This document shows positions 1 to 5,500 of a DNA stretch of 5,500 bases, piece after piece; position 1 is the stretch's first letter; each line of letters opens with the position of its first letter. Source of the DNA: Acetobacteraceae bacterium. Its GTDB lineage: Bacteria > Pseudomonadota > Alphaproteobacteria > Acetobacterales > Acetobacteraceae. Both the position numbers and the translations under genes were made by a program. The stretch spans positions 1-5,500 of the forward strand of contig DAICYU010000295.1 of NCBI GenBank assembly GCA_027311485.1, in the 5' to 3' direction. The notes under the pieces are model-generated. The model was not told the DNA's origin. It worked only from the letters and a program-made list of their open reading frames with translations, and searched no databases.

Positions 1-1
1 C

Positions 2-1309
2 CTGGGCGCCTATGCGTTTGCCCGCCTGATCATGGGCAGGGTCGCGGCCCTGGGCGTGGCCCTGATGCTGATCGGCGCGCCCGAGGTTGCGTTCTGGGGC
101 CGGCAGGTGATGCTGGACGTTCCGGCCTACGCGCTGGGGCTACTGGGCATGTATGGCCTGGGCGTGTGGCTGCGGAACGACCGGCCCGCGGCGCTGTATT
201 TCGGCGCTGCCGCTTTGCTGGCGGCGGTCTATACGAAATACAACGTGGCCTTCCTGCTGGTGCCGGCGGCGAGTGCCGTCCTGCTGGCGCGTGGCTGGCG
301 GGTGCTGCTGAACCGGCATCTGCTGATTGCGGCGACCGTGGCTGTGCTGGCCGCAATTCCAGCTGCGTTCATGATGGTCCGGTTCGGCGCGGCCAATGTC
401 GGATCTTTTGCCGGGCGGCCGGGGGATCTGGCGCGGGACAGCCTGGCGGCCTGGCTGTTCTATGCCGAGCAAATGCCGGGTCAGCTGGGTTATGGCGTTG
501 TCATTGCTGCCGCGGCCGGGGTGCTGCTGGCGGTCATGCGGCGTTTGCAGGTGGCCGCGGATCGCTGGCTATGGGCGATGCTCATCACTTGGTTTGTCAC
601 AGGCTATGTGTTCTTCTCTCTGATCAGCGTGCGGGAGCCGCGGCACGACCTGATGGCGCTGTTTCCGGTGCTGCTGCTGGCGGCACTGGCGGTCCTGACG
701 CTGGCGGGCCGTGGCCGGGGCGGCCAGATGCTTGTGCTGGCGTTGGGTATCGGCACCTATATCTACAGCCTGTTTTGGTATGTACCTGCCGCGATCACCG
801 GCTATCGGCAGGTCGCGGCCACCGTGGCCGCCACCGCGCCGCACGACGGCATCGTAATGTTTTCCGGCTACCGCGACGGCAACTTCGTATTTGATATGCG
901 GGAGCATGCGGAGCGGCAGGATCTGACAGTGCTGCGGGCCGACAAAATGCTGCTGAAGATTGCCGTCGAGCGTATCCGCGGCGTGGAGCAGGCCGGGCTG
1001 GATGACGATGCGATCCTGGCGCTGCTGAAACGGTCCGGCGTATCCATGGTGATCGCCCAGGCCGATTTCTGGCAGGACCTGCCGCAGATGGCCCGTTTCG
1101 CCCATGTACTGCAGGGCAGCGCGTTCAGGCTTGTCCGCAGCTTCCCGCTCACCGGGGCGGTTGTCATCAATGATGGCCGGGATTCCAGCGGGCAGGGGCG
1201 GGTTGATATCTTTGTCCCGACCTACACGGTCGAACCGCCGAAAGGCTCCATCGCGCTTGATCTGCCGATTGTCGGGCAACGGGTCACTGGACGGATCGGC
1301 GGCCGGTGA
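2..1309 (+). CDS. Membrane glycosyltransferase, GT39/PMT-like (GT-C fold), 5' end truncated
   Basis: This is an integral inner-membrane protein that probably transfers a sugar from a polyprenyl-phosphate donor to a lipid, glycan or protein acceptor on the periplasmic side. The frame is open to the window edge, so 435 residues are visible and the true start lies upstream; the ATG at 32 is internal. Counting from that ATG, hydrophobic segments lie near residues 33-47, 52-68, 71-87, 97-117, 152-168, 178-198, 206-226 and 232-249. Between them are MLDVPAY (27-33), TKYN (68-71) and REPRHD (201-206), which resemble the conserved loops of PMT_2/ArnT-like enzymes. Residues from about 255 to 425 form a soluble tail without membrane segments. 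The catalytic first loop of the family, with its acidic residues, is probably only partly inside the window. The class is well supported, but substrate and acceptor cannot be read from the sequence. The gene is convergent with pyrC. Confidence 0.8.
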   Translation: MGAYAFARLIMGRVAALGVALMLIGAPEVAFWGRQVMLDVPAYALGLLGMYGLGVWLRNDRPAALYFGAAALLAAVYTKYNVAFLLVPAASAVLLARGWRVLLNRHLLIAATVAVLAAIPAAFMMVRFGAANVGSFAGRPGDLARDSLAAWLFYAEQMPGQLGYGVVIAAAAGVLLAVMRRLQVAADRWLWAMLITWFVTGYVFFSLISVREPRHDLMALFPVLLLAALAVLTLAGRGRGGQMLVLALGIGTYIYSLFWYVPAAITGYRQVAATVAATAPHDGIVMFSGYRDGNFVFDMREHAERQDLTVLRADKMLLKIAVERIRGVEQAGLDDDAILALLKRSGVSMVIAQADFWQDLPQMARFAHVLQGSAFRLVRSFPLTGAVVINDGRDSSGQGRVDIFVPTYTVEPPKGSIALDLPIVGQRVTGRIGGR

Positions 1310-1326
1310 CGCGCCGGGCTTTGATC

Positions 1327-1353
1327 ATGATCGGGTCAGGTTGATCCGATCAT
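1327..1353 (+). terminator. Candidate hairpin terminator after the membrane glycosyltransferase
   Basis: The left arm ATGATCGGGTC (1327-1337) pairs with GATCCGATCAT (1343-1353). This gives an 11-bp stem with one G-U pair and a 5-nt loop, 17 nt after the stop codon. The position suits transcript-end formation or 3'-end protection. There is no immediate U-tract: the nearest T-rich run (TCTTTGTTTG) begins about 10 nt after the stem, and the stem is only moderately GC-rich. A classical intrinsic terminator is therefore uncertain. A protein-binding palindrome is the alternative. Confidence 0.4.
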
Positions 1354-1399
1354 CCTCCAGAAGTCTTTGTTTGATCGCATCCATCCCGCCTTCCGGCTT

Positions 1400-1600
1400 T
1401 CAGCCGCAGGCGATCATGCCCTGAAACCGGGCGCAGGTGGGCGCGGCGGTCATGCCGACACGCTGCTGGTGGAACCGCATTTCATACGCGCCACCCAACC
1501 GCCCAATCGCCGCTCGGCTTTGCGGCGAATCCGGCACGACCGCCAGCAGCACCAGCAGACGGGGTGGCACGGTCAAGTTTGGGCCAGATGCGATCGCCAC
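1400..1600 (-). CDS. Possible small hypothetical protein downstream of pyrC
   Basis: I do not recognise this ORF. From a GTG at 1600 it would encode 66 residues ending in CARFQGMIACG. Later starts are TTG at 1576 or GTG at 1570; the latter gives an N-terminus MPPRLLVLLAVV resembling a short secretion signal. By my count about four fifths of the codons from 1576 to the stop end in G or C, against about half G or C at the second position, as expected for real coding sequence in a GC-rich genome. Against it, none of the starts has a clear Shine-Dalgarno sequence, and there is no recognisable domain. It lies on the pyrBC strand, 59 bp after the pyrC stop if GTG 1600 is used, and could be co-transcribed. 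It could equally be a remnant of a longer gene or chance. Confidence 0.28.
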   Translation of the reverse strand: MAIASGPNLTVPPRLLVLLAVVPDSPQSRAAIGRLGGAYEMRFHQQRVGMTAAPTCARFQGMIACG

Positions 1601-1659
1601 GCCGTCGGCGCTATGGACGGAACGCCTGTGATGGCCAGCGCCGTGCCCGATTGAGACTG

Positions 1660-2931
1660 TCAGCCGAACACCCGTCGGCCGCGCTTCCAGGTGCCAAGCA
1701 CCATTCCTTCCAGGGCCCGCCCGTCGAACGGCGTGTTCTGCGCCTTGCCCGGCAGCTTGCCGGATTCGACCTTCCAGATCCGCTCCGGATGGAACAGGCA
1801 CAGGTCGGCAGCCGCGCCGCGTATGATCCGCCCGGCTTCGGTGCCCAGCAGCGCGGCCGGCCGGGCGGTCAGCAGGTCGATCGCTGCCGGCAGCGTCAGT
1901 GAGCCGTTGTGGACGTGGGCCAGCGTGACAGAGAGCAGCGTGGCCAGCCCGGCGCCGCCGGCCGACGCCAGCGCGAACGGCAGCCGCTTGTCATCGGCGT
2001 CGCGCGGCTGATGGTCGGACGCGATGGCATCGATCGTGCCGTCCGCCAAAGCGGCGATCACCGCTTTGCGGTCATGTTCCTTGCGCAGCGGCGGCGACAG
2101 TTTCAGGTAGGTGCGGAAATCACCGATCGCCGTTTCGTTCAGGTCGAAGTAGGGCGGGGCGGTGTCGCATGTCACGGCCAGCCCGGACTCCTTGGCCTGA
2201 CGGATCAGCGCCAGCGCCTCACCGGTCGAGACATGGGCAAAATGCACGGCGCCGCCGGTCAGTTGCGCCAGCCGGATATCACGGGCCACCATGATCGCCT
2301 CGGCCGCCGTCGGAATGCCGGGCAGGCCCAGCCGCGTCGCCTGTTCGCTTTCGGTTGCGGACCCGCCGTTTGCCAGGCCGGGATCTTCGGGATGCTGGAC
2401 GATGCGGGCGCCGAAGCCACGTGCATAGGACAAGGCAAGGCGCATCATCCGGGATGGCCCGATGGCACGGGTGCCGTCGGTGAAGGCGATGGCGCCGGCT
2501 TCGCGCAGCAGGCCGAGCTCCGCCAGTTCGTCGCCGCGACAGCCGCGGGTGACGGCGCCGTAGGGCAGGATGGTCAGGCTGCCGGATGCCTCGCCCTTGC
2601 CGCGCAGCAACTGCACCAGCGCGGGATCGTCGATCGCCGGCTGCGTGTCGGGCAGGGCGGCGAGGGTGGTAATGCCGCCGGCGGCCGCGGCGACCGCAGC
2701 GGAGGCAATGGTTTCGCGATACTCGAAGCCGGGCTCGCCAAGGGCGGCGCGCATATCGACGAGGCCGGGGCACAGGATCGCGTCCTCTGCCTCGATCACC
2801 GTGACGTCGTCGGGGCGGCCCAGGCTGGGACCAAAATCGGCGATCAGGCCGTCACGGACCAGCAGTTCGCCCATGACATCGACCCCGTCGCCCAGCACGC
2901 GGACGCGGGAAAACAGCGTATCAGGCGTCAT
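1660..2931 (-). CDS. pyrC: Dihydroorotase-like protein (PyrC family), probably non-catalytic PyrC'/PyrX type
   Basis: This is a 423-residue amidohydrolase-fold protein of the dihydroorotase family, whose active members interconvert carbamoyl aspartate and dihydroorotate. The usual motif after PGLVDM, HxH followed by LREPG, here reads RAALGEPG (residues 61-68). Both metal-binding histidines are replaced (R61, A63), as is the substrate arginine (G65). Other landmarks remain: AGGITT (84-89), LPDTQP (93-98), HPED (180-183), AHVST (232-236), SDHQP (305-309) and KNTPFD-like QNTPFD (398-403). Alphaproteobacterial PyrC proteins of this type commonly show the same loss, and in Pseudomonas an inactive PyrC' is needed to assemble the PyrB holoenzyme. 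I therefore infer a structural partner of PyrB, with an active dihydroorotase elsewhere in the genome. The ATG at 2931 overlaps the end of pyrB by 11 bp, indicating translational coupling. The longer frame back to 2985 adds a Trp/Cys-rich tail inside pyrB and is unlikely. Confidence 0.9.
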   Translation of the reverse strand: MTPDTLFSRVRVLGDGVDVMGELLVRDGLIADFGPSLGRPDDVTVIEAEDAILCPGLVDMRAALGEPGFEYRETIASAAVAAAAGGITTLAALPDTQPAIDDPALVQLLRGKGEASGSLTILPYGAVTRGCRGDELAELGLLREAGAIAFTDGTRAIGPSRMMRLALSYARGFGARIVQHPEDPGLANGGSATESEQATRLGLPGIPTAAEAIMVARDIRLAQLTGGAVHFAHVSTGEALALIRQAKESGLAVTCDTAPPYFDLNETAIGDFRTYLKLSPPLRKEHDRKAVIAALADGTIDAIASDHQPRDADDKRLPFALASAGGAGLATLLSVTLAHVHNGSLTLPAAIDLLTARPAALLGTEAGRIIRGAAADLCLFHPERIWKVESGKLPGKAQNTPFDGRALEGMVLGTWKRGRRVFG

Positions 2932-3859
2932 TGCGGCGATCGCCCCGCGATAGAATGTCCAGCACCGCCATGCGCACGGCGACACCCATTTCGACCTGTT
3001 CCTTGATCACGCTGCGCACCGGGTCGTCGGCGACCTCACTGTCGATTTCGACGCCACGGTTCATCGGGCCGGGATGCATCACCATCGCGTCGGGCCTTGC
3101 GTGCAGCAGCTTGTCCCGGTCGAGGCCGTAGAAGCGGAAATACTCGCGGGCACTGGGCACCTGGCCGCGCGACATCCGTTCCCGCTGCAAACGCAGCATC
3201 ATCACCACGTCGGCGTCCTTCAGGCCGGCTTCCATGTCGTGGAAGACGGTAACGCCCAGATCGGCGATTTGCGCCGGGATCAGGGTGGGTGGTCCGACGA
3301 CGCGGACCTGGCTGCCCATGGTGGTCAACAGGTGGATATTGGAGCGGGCGACGCGGGAATGGGCGATGTCACCGCAAATGGCGACCGTCAGTCCGGCGAT
3401 GCGGCCCTTGCGGCGCTTGATCGTCAGGGCGTCCAGCAGCGCCTGCGTCGGATGCTCATGCGTGCCGTCGCCGGCATTGATCACCGCCGCGTCGACGATC
3501 TTGGCCAGCAGGTTCGGCGCGCCGGACTGGTCGTGCCGCACCACCAGCAGGTCGCAGTGCATGGCGTTCAGCGTCGCGGCGGTGTCGATCAGCGTCTCCC
3601 CCTTGTTCACCGAGGAGGTGGAGACCGACATGTTGATCACGTCAGCGCCCAGCCGCTTGCCGGCCAGTTCGAAGCTGGTGCGGGTGCGGGTGCTGTCCTC
3701 GAAGAACAGGTTGATCAGCGTGCGCCCCCGCAGCAGATCTCGCTGGGTCTTGCCGGAGCGATTGAGCAGCACGTAGCTCTCAGCGAGGTCGAGCAATTGC
3801 GCGATCGCGGGCGGTTCCAGCCCTTCGATCGCCAGGAGATGTTTCTGCCGGTAGTACAC
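2921..3859 (-). CDS. pyrB: Aspartate carbamoyltransferase catalytic chain
   Basis: PyrB condenses carbamoyl phosphate with aspartate to give carbamoyl aspartate, the committed step of de novo pyrimidine synthesis in the cytosol. Counting from the GTG at 3859 (312 residues, normal for the family), the carbamoyl-phosphate motif STRTR is at 56-60, the catalytic-loop lysine at K86 (SVNKGE), RH at 108-109, HPTQ at 136-139, the domain-linking GDIAHSRVARS at 163-173, and the signature HPGPMNRG at 262-269. All key residues look intact. The start is uncertain: no in-frame ATG exists upstream. Candidates are GTG 3859 (weak GAAG upstream), TTG 3877 (318 residues), GTG 3922 and GTG 4000. The added N-terminal residues of the two longest forms are Cys/Arg/Ser-rich and do not look like the family. 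Its 3' end overlaps the start of pyrC by 11 bp, so the two form an operon. No pyrI-type regulatory chain is present. Confidence 0.95.
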   Translation of the reverse strand: MYYRQKHLLAIEGLEPPAIAQLLDLAESYVLLNRSGKTQRDLLRGRTLINLFFEDSTRTRTSFELAGKRLGADVINMSVSTSSVNKGETLIDTAATLNAMHCDLLVVRHDQSGAPNLLAKIVDAAVINAGDGTHEHPTQALLDALTIKRRKGRIAGLTVAICGDIAHSRVARSNIHLLTTMGSQVRVVGPPTLIPAQIADLGVTVFHDMEAGLKDADVVMMLRLQRERMSRGQVPSAREYFRFYGLDRDKLLHARPDAMVMHPGPMNRGVEIDSEVADDPVRSVIKEQVEMGVAVRMAVLDILSRGDRRNDA

Positions 3860-4021
3860 GCGGCTTCGTTGCAGCAACCGGGGCGGGGCGTCAACAGGGC
3901 TTACGCATGGTTGCTGGGACACGCCGGGGCAGCCCGCACCGCAAGCCCGCCCACAATGCGCGGGCCTTGATCTGGATCGGTGTGATACGCCAACAGACAC
4001 GGCGTTCGAACGGGAGAGAGT
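3860..4021. promoter_or_regulatory. Divergent intergenic region between pyrB and the TPR-glycosyltransferase
   Basis: Both flanking genes must be driven from this stretch of about 160 bases. I see no strong -35/-10 pair on either strand. The best minus-strand candidate is weak: TTCGAA at 4005-4010 and TATCAC at 3982-3987, 17 bp apart. A perfect 10-bp palindrome, CGTTCGAACG, sits at 4003-4012 and touches the ribosome binding site of the plus-strand gene. A five-codon minus-strand ORF (MRKPC, 3891-3908) starts with the only ATG near the pyrB start but in another frame. No riboswitch or attenuator structure is evident by eye. Confidence 0.35.
4012..4016 (+). promoter_or_regulatory. Ribosome binding site of the TPR-glycosyltransferase gene
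   Basis: GGGAG lies 5 nt before a GTG at 4022 and 8 nt before a second GTG at 4025. It supports a GTG start in this frame rather than the internal ATG at 4043. The two adjacent GTG codons cannot be told apart from sequence alone; the second has the more usual spacing. Confidence 0.6.
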
Positions 4022-5428
4022 GTGGTGTCGGCGGATCGCTTCATGCCGCGGCTGGAGGAAGCGCAGCGCCTGGTCAATGCCGGCCGAGCGGCGGAGGCCG
4101 AGGCGGGGTGTCTGGCGGTTCTGGCGGAGTCACCGGGGCTTCCCGAGGCAACCGCGCTGCTGGGCTTCATCGTCGCGCGGATGCGCCGGCTGGCCGAGGC
4201 CGAGACGCTGTTGCGGACGGCCATCGCCAAGCGGCCGGAGGTGCCGCACTGGCATTTCGAGCTGCGCCAGGTGCTGCGTTACAGTTTCCGGCTGGACGAA
4301 TCGCTGGCCGCAGCGCGGGAGGCGGTGCGGCTGGACTCGAAGAACGCCCAGTTCCGCAACGGGTTGTCGCAGATCCACTTCGACCGTGGCGAATACGATC
4401 AGGGCTATGAAGCGGTGCTCGACGCGCTGGCCTGCGACCCGGAGCATCCGGAATCGCATCTCTCGCTGGCGCATGCGTTGCTGGCATCCGGCAATTTCCG
4501 CGCCGGCTGGGCGGAATATGAGTGGCGGTTCCGCTCCAGGCCATTCATCGCCGCGCTGCCGAAGCCGATCCGGCCGTACTGGAACGGCATGCCTCTGCCC
4601 GGCCGGCGGTTGGTGGTATCGGCCGATCAGGGCTACGGGGATTCCTTCCAGTTCGCGCGCTATATCCCGATGGCGGCGGCGCGTTGTGGCGGCCTGACCC
4701 TGGTTTGCCGGCCGCCGCAGATCCCGTTGCTGTCGCGTGTGTCCGGGGTGCAGCGGTGCGTGACCGATCTACGGCAGGCCGGCGAACACGCGGCGTTCTG
4801 CTGGCTGGCCAGCCTGCCCTATGTGTTCGGCACCGAGCTGGCGACGATCCCGACGCCTATCCCGTACCTGACGGCAAATCCGCAGCGGCGGGCGTTCTGG
4901 CGGGCGGAACTGGACCGGCGCATCGGCAGCGATGGGGTGCGGGTCGGGCTGGCCTGGGCCGGCAATGCCGACAATACCGCCGACTGGCGGCGGTCCCTGC
5001 CGCTGGAGGCATTGCGGGCGCTGGCGGCGGTGCCGGGGGTGCGGCTGATGCCCCTGCAGACGGTGATCCCGGCGGCGGACCGGGCAACGTTTCAGGCCCT
5101 GGGTTTGTCGGACCTGTCGCCGCTGCTGACCGATTTCGGTGAAACGGCTGCGGCGATCGCGAATCTGGACCTGGTGATCTCGGTTGACAGCGCGGTGGCG
5201 CATCTGGCCGGCGCTATGGGGGTTCCGGCCTGGACGCTGATTTATGAGCCGGCGGACTGGCGTTGGCTGACACGGCGGGAGGACACGCCCTGGTATCCGA
5301 CAATGCGGCTTTTCCGCCAGCCCCGCGCCGGTGCCTGGGCGCAGCCGATCGCTCGGCTGGTGCAGGCGCTGCATGATTATGTCGGGAACGCGCGGTCGGC
5401 CGGCCCGAACGCGGTCGCCAGAAGCTGA
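4022..5428 (+). CDS. TPR-repeat protein with C-terminal GT9/heptosyltransferase-like domain
   Basis: This 468-residue cytosolic or membrane-associated protein has two parts. Residues about 8-172 form roughly five TPR helix pairs, such as AEAEAGCLAVLAESPG, AEAETLLRTAIAKRP, DESLAAAREAVRLD and GYEAVLDALACDPEHPE. They end in the linker NFRAGWAEYEWRF (158-170) typical of these fusions. Residues about 185-452 resemble the GT-B fold of ADP-heptose:LPS heptosyltransferases. The landmarks are ADQGYGDSFQFARY (201-214, usually EQGxGD), PYL (281-283), RVGLAWAGN (307-315), DWRRSLPL (321-328), LDLVISVDSAVAHLAGAMG (382-400), DWRWLTRREDTPWYP (412-426) and MRLFRQ (428-433). The family is widespread in Proteobacteria near polysaccharide or flagellar-glycosylation genes, but the donor and acceptor here are unknown. 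The start follows a good GGGAG site. The last codons (VARS, stop) overlap the first unit of an 18-bp tandem repeat, so the C-terminal tail may be recent and variable. Confidence 0.88.
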   Translation: MVSADRFMPRLEEAQRLVNAGRAAEAEAGCLAVLAESPGLPEATALLGFIVARMRRLAEAETLLRTAIAKRPEVPHWHFELRQVLRYSFRLDESLAAAREAVRLDSKNAQFRNGLSQIHFDRGEYDQGYEAVLDALACDPEHPESHLSLAHALLASGNFRAGWAEYEWRFRSRPFIAALPKPIRPYWNGMPLPGRRLVVSADQGYGDSFQFARYIPMAAARCGGLTLVCRPPQIPLLSRVSGVQRCVTDLRQAGEHAAFCWLASLPYVFGTELATIPTPIPYLTANPQRRAFWRAELDRRIGSDGVRVGLAWAGNADNTADWRRSLPLEALRALAAVPGVRLMPLQTVIPAADRATFQALGLSDLSPLLTDFGETAAAIANLDLVISVDSAVAHLAGAMGVPAWTLIYEPADWRWLTRREDTPWYPTMRLFRQPRAGAWAQPIARLVQALHDYVGNARSAGPNAVARS

Positions 5429-5500
5429 ACGGTCGCCAGAGGCTGAACGGTCGCCAGAGGCTGAACGGTCGCCAGAGGCTGAACAGTTGCCAGAGGCTGA
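5412..5500 (+). repeat. 18-bp tandem repeat, about five copies, running off the window
   Basis: The unit is CGGTCGCCAGAGGCTGAA. Copies start at 5412 (one change, AAGC for AGGC), 5430, 5448, 5466 (these three identical) and 5484 (CAGTTGCC variant, 17 nt visible). The first copy contains the stop codon of the preceding gene, and every copy repeats a TGA in that frame. The unit is six codons long, so copy-number change does not shift frame. In the frame of position 5412 the array is open and reads as repeated RSPEAE. That frame is open from an ATG at 5373, inside the preceding gene, to the window end. Whether it is translated cannot be decided here. Confidence 0.9.

Larger units (their letters stand above)
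1310..1659. other. Gap between convergent genes, 350 bases
   Basis: This stretch separates the stop of the membrane glycosyltransferase from the stop of pyrC on the other strand. It holds a hairpin at 1327-1353, a run of six GATC sites between about 1323 and 1414, and a possible small minus-strand ORF (1400-1600). Plus-strand frames here (for example 1367-1654) give proteins rich in Arg, His and Gln with no recognisable features and look like antisense shadows. I see no tRNA, promoter or repeat family. Confidence 0.6.

Noticed and set aside
569..1279. Minus-strand open frame of 236 codons, with plus-strand frame 166-894
   Set aside because: Both overlap the membrane glycosyltransferase, whose hydrophobic pattern is convincing. 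These frames give Arg/Gln- or Ala/Gly-rich products without domains.
1367..1654. Plus-strand open frame of 95 codons in the intergenic gap
   Set aside because: It has an Arg/His/Gln-rich composition and no motif. Codon-position GC bias favours the minus strand over this stretch.
2932..2985. N-terminal extension of pyrC to 2985
   Set aside because: The extra 18 codons lie inside pyrB and are unlike the family N-terminus. The ATG at 2931 gives the usual length and a typical 11-bp operon overlap.
1909..3006. Long plus-strand open frame of 365 codons
   Set aside because: It lies antisense to pyrC, which has clear family motifs. The predicted protein is Gly/Arg/Gln-rich with no domain, as expected for a shadow frame in GC-rich DNA.
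3074..3970. Plus-strand open frame of 298 codons
   Set aside because: It is antisense to pyrB, with low-complexity His/Gln/Arg-rich translation and no recognisable motif.
5373..5500. Open plus-strand frame with RSPEAE repeats as a called gene
   Set aside because: Only about 42 codons are visible, the ribosome binding site is weak and no domain is seen. It is reported as a finding rather than annotated as a gene.
5412..5500. Tandem repeat as a CRISPR array
   Set aside because: The 18-bp units are directly adjacent with no spacers, so this is a simple tandem repeat.

Overview
The window is GC-rich and densely coding. Its pyrimidine genes are of the type found in Alphaproteobacteria. The PyrB/PyrC sequence style, from memory of family members, points towards Rhodospirillales/Acetobacteraceae-like bacteria; this placement is an inference and no ribosomal marker is present. 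I see no tRNA, rRNA, CRISPR array, insertion sequence or phage gene.

Layout from left to right. (1) Positions 2-1309, plus strand: the 3' part of a multi-pass membrane glycosyltransferase of the GT39/PMT type, cut by the window start. (2) Positions 1310-1659: a 350-base gap between convergent genes. It holds an 11-bp hairpin just after the glycosyltransferase stop and a possible, unrecognised small minus-strand ORF. (3) Positions 1660-about 3859, minus strand: a pyrB-pyrC pair overlapping by 11 bp. PyrB is a complete aspartate carbamoyltransferase. The 'PyrC' has a dihydroorotase fold but lacks the HxH metal motif, so it may be a non-catalytic PyrC'/PyrX-type partner of PyrB. (4) About 3860-4021: a short divergent intergenic region. 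(5) Positions 4022-5428, plus strand: a protein with N-terminal TPR repeats fused to a GT9/heptosyltransferase-like domain. (6) Positions 5412-5500: an 18-bp tandem repeat that starts inside the last codons of that gene and runs off the window end.

Functionally, the window joins the early steps of de novo pyrimidine synthesis to two genes for envelope or polysaccharide glycosylation on either side. The pyr genes form one minus-strand transcription unit, and the two glycosyltransferases are separate plus-strand units. I found no convincing new defence or mobile system. The points most worth a second look are the altered metal site of PyrC, the terminal 18-bp repeat (which carries a stop codon in the gene's own frame but encodes an open RSPEAE hexapeptide repeat in another), and the absence of any ATG start for pyrB.
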